A stretch of 64,000 nt of DNA from Treponema sp. (GTDB lineage Bacteria > Spirochaetota > Spirochaetia > Treponematales > Breznakiellaceae): the NCBI GenBank assembly GCA_009777735.1, contig WRLF01000010.1:1-64000 (forward strand), given 5' to 3'. Each line of letters opens with the position of its first letter. The stretch's first letter is position 1. The notes under the pieces are model-generated. The model saw only the letters and a list, made by a program, of their open reading frames with translations. It was not told the origin of the DNA and ran no database searches. The translations under genes were made by a program, and so were the position numbers. This document shows, piece by piece, positions 1-7,932 of this stretch.

Positions 1-230
1 CACTTTGGCGGCCAGTATAACCGTATCCTGAACCACATCCCAGCAAATCCTCTCTTGTTCAAGCAGGACATTATTCCCCCAAAGGTTAGATTTTAGTGAA
101 TTATACAGTTTTTCATTTTCAATTTTATGCAGTTTTTCTTTTAGCTCATCGAGCTTATCATGTCGTACCAGCGATAAAAAATGGGCAAAAGCATCAGTAA
201 TCAGCCGTTTTACCGGCAGCGAATGAACAG
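1..230 (-). pseudogene. Partial reading frame of unknown function, truncated at both ends
   Basis: On the reverse strand a frame without stops runs from an in-frame TGA at 285-283 down to position 1 and off the window. The predicted peptide is rich in Leu, Lys and Glu (for example the stretch KLDELKEKLHKIE) and reads like real, partly helical protein. I see no ATG, GTG or TTG start near its upstream end. Around 227-282 its frame collides with the sialidase fragment on the other strand. I therefore read it as the 3' part of a gene whose 5' end was lost in a rearrangement. I do not recognise the family. Confidence 0.35.
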
Positions 231-577
231 AGCCAGAGGCAATTACCGAACCAATACAGTACCCTGCCAGTCTCTTGCAGCTTCAAGACGGGAGAGTGCT
301 TCTCACTTACGGCGATCGCAACCCTGAACAAAACAGGATATTACTGAAATTGAGTTCTGACAATGGTCTTTCCTGGGGAGAAGAAGTACAATTAGGAGAA
401 AATTTCGGTTGTTGTGATTTCGGCTACCCTTCTACAGTGGAAATGGCTCCAGGAAAATTATTGACAGTATTTTATGTTAACAAATCAGAAGAACCGTATT
501 ACTTCTTTTTTAATAACCCAGTTTTATATTCTACTGAATACGCCAAAGGGTATTATTATTTGCATTCGTTGGATTAA
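227..577 (+). pseudogene. Sialidase (BNR-type) C-terminal fragment
   Basis: The frame opens after a stop at 224-226 and encodes about 116 residues. It contains LQDGRVLLTYGDR, then SSDNGLSWGEEVQLG and STVEMAPGKLLTVFYV. The S-x-D-x-G-x-x-W element is the Asp-box (BNR repeat) of sialidase/neuraminidase beta-propellers, and the DGR-LLTYG and G-LLTVFYV strands are typical of the last propeller blades. The catalytic Arg/Asp/Glu/Tyr blades are absent and there is no ribosome binding site or good start codon, so this is a 5'-truncated remnant. It abuts an unrelated reverse-strand fragment. Confidence 0.6.
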
Positions 578-588
578 AATTGTGGAGA

Positions 589-612
589 TTTTTTCACATT
601 GAATTGTTATAA
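589..612 (+). promoter_or_regulatory. Conserved TTTTTTCACATT upstream motif, copy 1
   Basis: TTTTTTCACATT at 589-600 is followed after 6 nt by TTATAA (607-612) and then by a ribosome binding site (AGGAG) and the ATG at 627. The same T6-CACATT block followed by an AT-rich hexamer recurs at 844, 14118 and 16353 in this island. It is probably a promoter or regulator element shared by surface-protein genes. Confidence 0.4.
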
Positions 613-626
613 GCAGGAGAAACATA

Positions 627-786
627 ATGGAAGAAAAAGTGACTGACACCGATGAGTTGCTGGTATGTACCTGATGCGTTTAAAACGGCAGAACTTTGCC
701 TTGCCGCTGTTCAACAAAATGGCAATGCACTTCAGTTTGTACCTAAAGCCCTGAAAGAGCAGGTTCAAAAAGCGGCGGGGTATTAA
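627..786 (+). pseudogene. DUF4116-type repeat protein remnant
   Basis: An ATG at 627 behind a good AGGAG site begins a 15-codon frame that stops at once. A second frame (667-786) then encodes FKTAELCLAAVQQNG, NALQFVPKALKEQV and a stop. The pattern C-L-x-A-V-x-x-N-G-x-A-L-x-x-V-P is the DUF4116 repeat, usually present in many copies in large proteins. Only the last repeat survives here, out of frame with the start, so the gene has been deleted down to its two ends. A sister remnant lies at 17322-17420. Confidence 0.55.
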
Positions 787-843
787 ACCTTCGCCATGAA
801 AATATTTTTTAAATTTCCTCTTAAAATTTCCAAAAAAGAAGTA

Positions 844-867
844 TTTTTTCACATTAAATCATATAAC
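844..867 (+). promoter_or_regulatory. Conserved TTTTTTCACATT upstream motif, copy 2
   Basis: TTTTTTCACATT (844-855) followed after 5 nt by ATATAAC (861-867), lying 97 nt before the ATG of the LysM/M23/LRR lipoprotein. It has the same architecture as the copies at 589, 14118 and 16353. Confidence 0.4.
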
Positions 868-963
868 AAGGATGTTAAATCAATAAAACGAGTAAACAAC
901 ACGATAACCGGGAATAAATCTTCGGTATATCACCAATTACAATTCATAGTAAGGAGGTTTACC

Positions 964-2706
964 ATGAGACACAAAGTAAAAGCAATAGCCTTATTTGCTT
1001 TGGCAATGATTGCAGCATTTGCATTTTTCTGTGCTTCATGCAGCAGGGTTTCTGAGGAATATCTTCTTGAAAATAAGGAAATACCTTTTAATGTAACAGA
1101 GAGATTTGAATGGATAGAATATCTGCGGCATAATGAGGATACATTAAACTCCATCAGCAATGAGTTTAATATCTCCTTGCGGGCCATTTTCGCTGGCAAC
1201 GAGTCAGTTTGGGGAGAGGATGAACTGAGGATACCAAATATGGAAGGTATTGGCCATACAGTGGTACAAGGCGATACTGTATCTTCTTTATCCAGAAGAT
1301 ATAATGTCCCGCAGGAAATAATCATTAATGTTAATGAAATCATAGATGATACTCTGAATGAAGGTAAATGGCTTTTTATTCCCAGAGCATTTATTTTTTC
1401 AAATTTTACTAATACCGTCCACCTGAAAGAACGTTTTATTTACCCGGTTAAAGGTGCCATTTCTCGAAATTTTGGCTGGCACATTGATGAGTTGTCAGAT
1501 GCTTACAATTATCATCCTGGTATTACCATTAAAATTGATACAGATACACCGGTAAGGGCTACTATGAGTGGCGTGGTTGAATACACAGGTATTGATCCGT
1601 TGCATGGAAAATTTGTTGTTATAAGACATCATTTTGCTTATTTTTCAATTTATGCTCATCTTTCACATATTGAGGTGCAAAAAGGGAGTTATGTGAGACA
1701 GGGAAACATAATCGGGCGTATTGATTATATTACTGAAATTGCTCCTCTCCTCTTTTTCAGTATTTTTAGGGGTGTTGATGCTATAAACCCTGAGAACCTG
1801 ATAAGGGAAAGTAAAGACTATGCATTTGATGATATCAATGGTTTTATCATACAGACTATTGACGATGATACCGCAATACGAATCATCAGTTATATGGGGA
1901 ACAATAGAGTCGCAATAATTCCTTATTTAATTAACAATCTGCCGGTTACTGAAATTGGAGATAAAGCGTTTTTTGAAAAAGGAATTACCGGGGTGACAAT
2001 CCCCGATAGTGTTACTTATATCGGAAAATCGTCTTTTAATACAAACAGGCTAAACAGGATTAACATACCAGATAGTGTCAATGTTATTGATTACATGGCA
2101 TTTGCGGATAACAGGCTGACCAGAGTGATCGTTCCAAACAGTGTCAGCATTATTGGGAAATATGCATTTTACCGTAACAAAATTTCCAGAGTAACCATTC
2201 CTGATAGTGTTACAACCATAGGCGGCGGAGCATTTATATCCAACAGACTCACCAGGGTAACAATTCCAAACAGTTTGACCGTTATTGAAGGATCAGTATT
2301 TTCAGAAAACAGATTAAGAAAAATAGTTATTCCTGATAGTATTACATCAATTGGCGGACGGGCATTTTCAGGCAATGCGTTAAGGGAAATCATTATCCCG
2401 GATAGTGTTTCATCTATTGGCAACAATGCTTTCAGAGGAAGAATAACGGGCAGACGAAGGACGATAAGAGAATTTTTAATGGGGCATAATATTGAATGCT
2501 TGATGTCATCATTATCCGCTGATAATGCTTCATTTGAAAATATTGAGTATTCAGGGAACAAAGCCAAACGAATAACAATAAATGCAAATGTAACCCTATC
2601 GGACTCATTTGAATTAGGCTTTGATGATTTTTATCTTGAAAACGGTAGCAAAGCAGGAGTATTTTCATATTCGAGTGGTTTGTGGAAAATGATTGGGGGA
2701 GATTGA
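964..2706 (+). CDS. Lipoprotein with LysM, degenerate M23 and BspA-type leucine-rich repeats
   Basis: The start is ATG 964 (580 aa), directly behind AAGGAGGTTTACC; upstream in-frame codons have no such site. Residues 1-28 form a basic/hydrophobic signal ending in a Cys-rich lipobox-like FFCASC. A LysM segment (about residues 95-140: VQGDTVSSLSRRYNVP) precedes an M23 fold (about 155-265: HPGITIKID, YAHLS). Both metal-binding motifs of M23 are lost: Asp of H-x-x-x-D is Thr, and the usual H-L-H reads L-L-F. Catalysis is therefore unlikely, and the fold may bind peptidoglycan or another partner. The C-terminal part has about seven 23-residue LRR_5 repeats (IPDSVTxIGxxAF). It is probably a surface adhesin anchored at the envelope. 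The following 430 bp has no intact gene. Confidence 0.8.
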   Translation: MRHKVKAIALFALAMIAAFAFFCASCSRVSEEYLLENKEIPFNVTERFEWIEYLRHNEDTLNSISNEFNISLRAIFAGNESVWGEDELRIPNMEGIGHTVVQGDTVSSLSRRYNVPQEIIINVNEIIDDTLNEGKWLFIPRAFIFSNFTNTVHLKERFIYPVKGAISRNFGWHIDELSDAYNYHPGITIKIDTDTPVRATMSGVVEYTGIDPLHGKFVVIRHHFAYFSIYAHLSHIEVQKGSYVRQGNIIGRIDYITEIAPLLFFSIFRGVDAINPENLIRESKDYAFDDINGFIIQTIDDDTAIRIISYMGNNRVAIIPYLINNLPVTEIGDKAFFEKGITGVTIPDSVTYIGKSSFNTNRLNRINIPDSVNVIDYMAFADNRLTRVIVPNSVSIIGKYAFYRNKISRVTIPDSVTTIGGGAFISNRLTRVTIPNSLTVIEGSVFSENRLRKIVIPDSITSIGGRAFSGNALREIIIPDSVSSIGNNAFRGRITGRRRTIREFLMGHNIECLMSSLSADNASFENIEYSGNKAKRITINANVTLSDSFELGFDDFYLENGSKAGVFSYSSGLWKMIGGD

Positions 2707-2939
2707 GAATGGTGGAGAATGGGATGTTTTTTAAACCACTATGGGGAGAGTGATTTTTTTTGGATTCATCCTTATCGAAACAATCATCCACGACAGCATT
2801 TACCTTTATGAGAAGTGTTATTTACATATATCAAATTTTCAAGCGGTACAATATCGTTGTTGTCGATGCTATTCAGTGGTGAGTAACTGTATTCCCCGGA
2901 GACTTACACATCATTCCGTGAATACCGTAATCAGCTTCT

Positions 2940-3128
2940 CTCTTGCCCTGCGGCTTGCACTTAGACGAATTGCTGCAGACGGCGGGCTATGCCCTACGCA
3001 ATTCTTCCAGCCGCGACGTTTGCATTATGTACTTTCTGGAGAAAACCATATATATTATGGATGATGTGAATACGCTGCTGTTCACAATCGGCAATGATCC
3101 ACTGACCAGGATGCTGCTAATTAACTGA
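2940..3128 (+). pseudogene. C-terminal remnant of an XRE-type helix-turn-helix regulator
   Basis: The frame encodes LDELLQTAGYALRNSSSRD, then VCIMYFLEKTIYIMDDVNTLLF and stops at 3126-3128. From memory, this matches the tail of a family of XRE regulators whose C-terminus reads L-L-x-x-A-G-Y-A-L-x-x-S-S-x-x-D followed by YFIE and INEALF. The DNA-binding N-terminus is missing and there is no start signal. The rest of 2707-2940 shows nothing recognisable. Confidence 0.4.
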
Positions 3129-3140
3129 GGGGGAATTATC

Positions 3141-4064
3141 ATGAAGTCAAATATTACAAAAATCAACGTAGTCGGAATCGGGGGAGCCGGATGTAATATT
3201 ATTAATGGATTTGCAGGAAAAATTAAGAATATAAACACAATCGCGATTGATACAGATATTATATCGTTAAACCTATGCAAAGCCGGAGAAAAGATATTAT
3301 CCGGTAATAGTTTTCTGGAAGGAAAAGGCTCCGGCGGGAAACCTGAAATTGGAAAAAGTGCAGTAAAAGATAGCGAAATTGAAATAAAAAATGCCATTAA
3401 TGATTCCGGTATTGTTGTTATTGTTGCAGGGTTTGGCGGTGGAACTGGTTCAGGCGCATTTAGCATTGTAGCAAAGATAGCCAAGGAATTAGGTATTCTT
3501 ACGATTGTTATATTTACAAGACCATTAAGAAATGAAGAAAAACATAAATTTGAAATCATGTTGGATGCAGTTAATAAATTAAGTGAAAATACAGATGCCA
3601 GTTTATGCATAGATAACGAGAAATTAATAAATATTTTCACTAATGTTGTTTCTCTGAATATTGCTTACAATTATATTAACGATTATGTTAGATCTTTCAT
3701 CGAATGTATTTCAAGAATGGTTAACTCAAATAATACGATAATCATTGATTTAAATGATTTACAGGATATATTTGAAAACCCTAGTAAGCTTTCATTCGGA
3801 TCAGGAAAAAGTCTAAGTAAAGAAGGACCGCTGATCGCATACGAAAGAGCAATTAAAAATGAATTCTTTGATGATTCAATCGAAAACGCAACAAGTATAA
3901 TTGTTTTTATAAGTGGCGATAAAAAACTACGATTAGATTATATTTCTATCATTGAGGGATTGATAATGAGAAGAGGAAATGAAAACGCTATATTTTATCA
4001 TGTTTTGAATACTGAAGAAAATGAAGGTTTTACTGTTTCAATTATAGCGGTAAGGGAGAATTAG
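3141..4064 (+). CDS. FtsZ/tubulin-like GTPase, divergent short paralogue
   Basis: 307 aa; the start is ATG 3141 after a GAGGGGG site. Residues 10-19 (VVGIGGAGCN) form the FtsZ N-terminal nucleotide loop, IDTDIISL matches the NTDxQAL segment, and residues 97-105 (GFGGGTGSG) are the tubulin/FtsZ signature G-G-G-T-G-S-G. The T7-loop equivalent reads IIDLNDLQDIF; it keeps the two Asp of N-x-D-x-x-D but replaces the Asn. There is no FtsZ C-terminal linker or FtsA/ZipA-binding tail, and the protein is shorter than cell-division FtsZ. It should still bind GTP and may polymerise. Its stop lies 2 nt from the stop of the convergent CHAT gene. FtsZ-like families with proposed membrane-remodelling roles are known; which family this belongs to is uncertain. 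Confidence 0.8.
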   Translation: MKSNITKINVVGIGGAGCNIINGFAGKIKNINTIAIDTDIISLNLCKAGEKILSGNSFLEGKGSGGKPEIGKSAVKDSEIEIKNAINDSGIVVIVAGFGGGTGSGAFSIVAKIAKELGILTIVIFTRPLRNEEKHKFEIMLDAVNKLSENTDASLCIDNEKLINIFTNVVSLNIAYNYINDYVRSFIECISRMVNSNNTIIIDLNDLQDIFENPSKLSFGSGKSLSKEGPLIAYERAIKNEFFDDSIENATSIIVFISGDKKLRLDYISIIEGLIMRRGNENAIFYHVLNTEENEGFTVSIIAVREN

Positions 4065-4066
4065 AG

Positions 4067-7000
4067 CTAATCCATCATAACAAACGCAGCCCAATAATAC
4101 GGCGATGAATACTGCTCGTCTGCACGGAAATGTTTCTGAGTTTCTTTAAATGCCTCCTGTTTGCTTTTCCCTTTGAGCCAGTTCTCGTAAAATGTTTTCA
4201 TAAACTTATACGTAAATTTATCTGCTACCGCCCACAGACTCATTACCACTGTTTCTGCTCCCGCAAGCTTAAAAGCCCGTTGGAGCCCGAACACACCTTC
4301 GCCGTTTTTTATTTCCCCTAGACCAGTATTGCATGCCGATAATACTATCAGTTCTGCTCCCAAAAGGTTCATCTCGGCTATTTCGGCAGCAAAAAGAACG
4401 CCATTTTCTACACCCTCAATAGGCTTACCAGACCATGCGTTATTTGCCCCTGACAGGGCAAGACCTGACTTCATAAGCGGATTCTCATAAACTTTTTGCC
4501 TGTTACCCAGATATTTAAATTGTCTCATTTCTTCATAATCTTTAGTTATATCTTCTATGAAGAAACCATGAGTCGCTAGGTGTATTATCCCGGTTTTCTT
4601 TTTGTCCAGTTCCTTGAATGATTCTTTGTTGCCTCTGGCAGCAACGTACAAATCAGTGCGTATTTTACTATTGATTAACTGGTCGTGTATACGTATGCTT
4701 TCGAGCATTGTACATTCGAGCCTTGTAAAATGTAACTCCACCAAACGCTCCTCGCGAATGTTGCGAGGAATATCTTTGGGCAGATCAGCCTTCGTTTGTG
4801 TTTCTTGGTTTTGATAGGGTTTTGCCTCTTTCCTCATTCTGTCGGCTGGTAAATCGTACAGGAGTCCTCCATAAATTGCAGCTGATGCTGGATTTTTGGT
4901 ATTTTTATTATGCCGGTATATCACTTCGCGGGTACTGGAAACTAGGTTCATATCATACAATTCTGATAGACGTTTTCCATCTGGTGTAGGGATAGCATTA
5001 AAGCTAAGCTTGTGTAAAAGACCGGAGGGGGAGTAATATATTGTTTTTACTCCTTCTAGTACTCTTACTTCTTCCAAAGGCTGCCAGATAGTTTTGTATA
5101 GTTCCTGACCGTATTCTATGTAAAGAATTTCCACTTGCTTTTTTGATTGATCTTCATCGTCAAGTTTCAATTTGTCAACACGGTTAGTTAGCCTTATAAA
5201 TATATTAGATAACTCACCTTCCTCACAAAAGGGAACCCACTTTGGAGCATCCATACCTGGTCGTATGATAAGAGCTGCGTATTGCATTTTATTTGTCCTC
5301 TTTTTATTAAAAAGCCGAAAAGAGACAAATTCAATAGCTGCTTCATCTACCATTAAATAATCCTGCACATTCTGCCATCTGAGTGTTAAATCTGCTTGAA
5401 CCTCCCGGAAAACTGCTGATTTCTGAGTGAGGTTTTTATCCAAGGCATCAGCCTCCTGTTCTAGGTTTAATATAAACTTCTCATCTATGTTACCACTCTG
5501 CTGCAATGCAGTTATCTGCTTTCTGATGCGGCCTAGCTCTTCGAATTGTGCGATAAGTTCATGGTCACCAAAATTGTATATGGAATCCCGTACAGCATTT
5601 GTTGTTCTGAGCATAAGACCTTTAGAGAAAAGTGTGTTGTCGTAGTTAAGGCTGTTGCTATAAGGGTTTGGGTTGTTCAAGGAATGTAAATAGCTTGTTT
5701 CAAGAAGGTCTTTTTTTAAGTCCCAATAATTGCTCCGCTGTTGTTCTGAAAGAAAGGAAAAATCCCAGATTAAAATATTTTTAACTTGACGACCTGCTTC
5801 TATATTAACCTTTAAGGCTTTTGTGTAATCTTTCATACATAAATACACCTCTGAAAGATTATATAATGAACCAATATATTTTGGATGTCTTTTTCCCAGT
5901 GTCTTTTTGATTATATTTATAGATTTAGTAAGATATTTTTTTGCTGAGACATAATCCCCCTTATAATAATATATAATACTCAAGTTATTTAATGATGTAG
6001 CATAAGCAGGATGTTTTTTACCTAACTTTCCCATAATATAGACTGAAAATAATATATATTCTTTCGCTAAACCGTATTCTTCTATATATAAACATAAATT
6101 GCCTAGATTGTTTAATTCTACAGCATAGGCAGGATGTTCTATATCTAATTTTTTTTTGGTAATATCCATTGCTTCTAAATGATATTCAACTGCTTTGTCA
6201 GGTTTGTCCATTTTATTATATAGTAAACACATTCCGGTTAATAAAGAAACATACTCTAAATGATCTTTACCATGTATTTTTTCTATCAAATCTTTTGCCT
6301 GAAGGTACAATAATTCTGCTGAGTCATAATTTCCTATGGAAACATACAACGAACCTAATTCTCTTAATAATACAGCATAATGTGAGTGTTCTCTATTTGG
6401 TTCTTGCTCCCAGATATCTTTTACCTCAAGAAGGAATTTTTCTGCTGAAGTATCGTCTCCTTCGAATTTAAACAACAATCCCAAGTTATATAAAGAATTG
6501 GTATAATTAGGCTCTCCTTTACTAGGTATTTTTTTCCAGATGTCTCCAGATTCACGAAGGATTTTTGATGCTGAAAAAAAGTCTCCCATTTCCCGATACA
6601 ACACAACCAGATAACGTATTGAACTAGCATAACTATGATGATCTTTGCCCAGTTTTTTCTCCCTGATTTTTATTGATTTAAGAAGATATTTTAATGCTGC
6701 TTTATTTTCTCTTTTGTAATGATATATTACGCTCAGATTGTGTAATAATGAGGCATACTCTAGATCATCAGTACTCTGTGTTTTTTTCCACATATCTATA
6801 GCTTTAAGAAGGTAATTAAAAGCAGAGTCGTCATCTCTTTTGGATTCATATAATGCTGCACCTAAGCTTCCCAATAGCATGATATACTTCGCTTGATTTA
6901 TATCGAGTTCCCTTTCCCAAATATCTTTTTCCTCATGTAAATATTTTATTGCTGAAGTATAGTCCCCCATAGCAAGACACATAACTGATAGGTCTCCTAG

Positions 7001-7897
7001 TATCTCAACATAATCTGCAGCATCTTTACCTGATCCTGCATCACTTATCCAAAGATCCTTGCACATAAGAAGATAATTTACCGCTGAGACATAATCGCCA
7101 ATTTTTCCATGCGCCAAACCTAAAGCTGCTATTGCTTCAAAATAATCCGGTTTTAATAATATTGCTTGCTTATATCTCTCTATAGCTTTGATAAAGTCAC
7201 CATTTCGAGAATATATTATACCTGATTTAAATAAATCTTCTGCACTTTTTTCTTTTTCGTTATATGACCAGGAAAAATAAAATTCATTTAAATATTCTAT
7301 AACAAAATATAGATGAAATAGTATCATCACTTTATTTTCTAGTGGGCAAACTATTTCTGGTAAAAATACAAGTGTCGTCATGTGTTCAAGTATTTTTGGC
7401 TGTTTGGTTGGATAGCGTGATATTATATCTAGTATGTTTTCATCTTTAAATCCAATTCCACTTTCTAACCCCAGTTCTAATAAAAGATTATTTTGTGAAA
7501 TAAAATTTATAAATCCATGCCTAGTATTTTTATCGTGAAATATTATATTGTTCTTTAGCTCTTGTATAAACATAAAATTTTGCTTAGTAAAATTCTCTAT
7601 AAACTGTACCATTTCTTTAATTTTATCATTATTAACGATTTTATTTTTAAACATTGGGTGTTCAAAAAAAGAAATAATTAGTCCACAGAATTGTAGTATA
7701 ATATATTGACCTACAATATCCAAAGGTTCCAATGCGCTTTTAATATATGCATCTAATATATCTTTATCCTCTACAAATTTTAAATATTTACTAATAAGAA
7801 ATTCTCTGTAATCTTTGCTACTGTAGTTATTTTGCCTCATTAGTTCATTTTCTATAATAATAATATTATCAAGCTCTAAAATATTTTCTATTGGCAT
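4067..7897 (-). CDS. TPR-CHAT protein (putative caspase-like protease), long paralogue
   Basis: 1276 aa; ATG 7897 follows AGGAGTACACT. It has three parts. Residues 1 to about 215 are an N-terminal domain I do not recognise, rich in Ile, Leu and Phe and absent from the neighbour. About 12 tetratricopeptide repeats of the 42-residue kinesin-light-chain type follow, to about residue 700. The C-terminal CHAT domain carries the probable catalytic dyad His1110 (HLATHGFF) and Cys1189 (LSACNTGLG). CHAT proteases are clan CD cysteine peptidases related to caspases and separase, and TPR arrays usually sense or bind a partner. It is the last gene of a four-gene reverse operon, 35 nt after the paralogue. 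The last 600 bp are almost identical to those of the paralogue, so recent duplication or gene conversion is likely. The substrate is unknown. Confidence 0.85.
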   Translation of the reverse strand: MPIENILELDNIIIIENELMRQNNYSSKDYREFLISKYLKFVEDKDILDAYIKSALEPLDIVGQYIILQFCGLIISFFEHPMFKNKIVNNDKIKEMVQFIENFTKQNFMFIQELKNNIIFHDKNTRHGFINFISQNNLLLELGLESGIGFKDENILDIISRYPTKQPKILEHMTTLVFLPEIVCPLENKVMILFHLYFVIEYLNEFYFSWSYNEKEKSAEDLFKSGIIYSRNGDFIKAIERYKQAILLKPDYFEAIAALGLAHGKIGDYVSAVNYLLMCKDLWISDAGSGKDAADYVEILGDLSVMCLAMGDYTSAIKYLHEEKDIWERELDINQAKYIMLLGSLGAALYESKRDDDSAFNYLLKAIDMWKKTQSTDDLEYASLLHNLSVIYHYKRENKAALKYLLKSIKIREKKLGKDHHSYASSIRYLVVLYREMGDFFSASKILRESGDIWKKIPSKGEPNYTNSLYNLGLLFKFEGDDTSAEKFLLEVKDIWEQEPNREHSHYAVLLRELGSLYVSIGNYDSAELLYLQAKDLIEKIHGKDHLEYVSLLTGMCLLYNKMDKPDKAVEYHLEAMDITKKKLDIEHPAYAVELNNLGNLCLYIEEYGLAKEYILFSVYIMGKLGKKHPAYATSLNNLSIIYYYKGDYVSAKKYLTKSINIIKKTLGKRHPKYIGSLYNLSEVYLCMKDYTKALKVNIEAGRQVKNILIWDFSFLSEQQRSNYWDLKKDLLETSYLHSLNNPNPYSNSLNYDNTLFSKGLMLRTTNAVRDSIYNFGDHELIAQFEELGRIRKQITALQQSGNIDEKFILNLEQEADALDKNLTQKSAVFREVQADLTLRWQNVQDYLMVDEAAIEFVSFRLFNKKRTNKMQYAALIIRPGMDAPKWVPFCEEGELSNIFIRLTNRVDKLKLDDEDQSKKQVEILYIEYGQELYKTIWQPLEEVRVLEGVKTIYYSPSGLLHKLSFNAIPTPDGKRLSELYDMNLVSSTREVIYRHNKNTKNPASAAIYGGLLYDLPADRMRKEAKPYQNQETQTKADLPKDIPRNIREERLVELHFTRLECTMLESIRIHDQLINSKIRTDLYVAARGNKESFKELDKKKTGIIHLATHGFFIEDITKDYEEMRQFKYLGNRQKVYENPLMKSGLALSGANNAWSGKPIEGVENGVLFAAEIAEMNLLGAELIVLSACNTGLGEIKNGEGVFGLQRAFKLAGAETVVMSLWAVADKFTYKFMKTFYENWLKGKSKQEAFKETQKHFRADEQYSSPYYWAAFVMMD

Positions 7898-7932
7898 AGT
7901 GTACTCCTATAATACTTGAGGTGTTTTTTCAC

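Noticed and set aside
2169-2567. Long reverse-strand frame opposite the LRR region
   Set aside because: It is the antisense shadow of the regular LRR codons and has no start site or domain.
2741-3064. Forward ORF of 107 aa before the FtsZ-like gene
   Set aside because: It has no ribosome site; a different frame in its 3' part carries the recognisable XRE-type tail.
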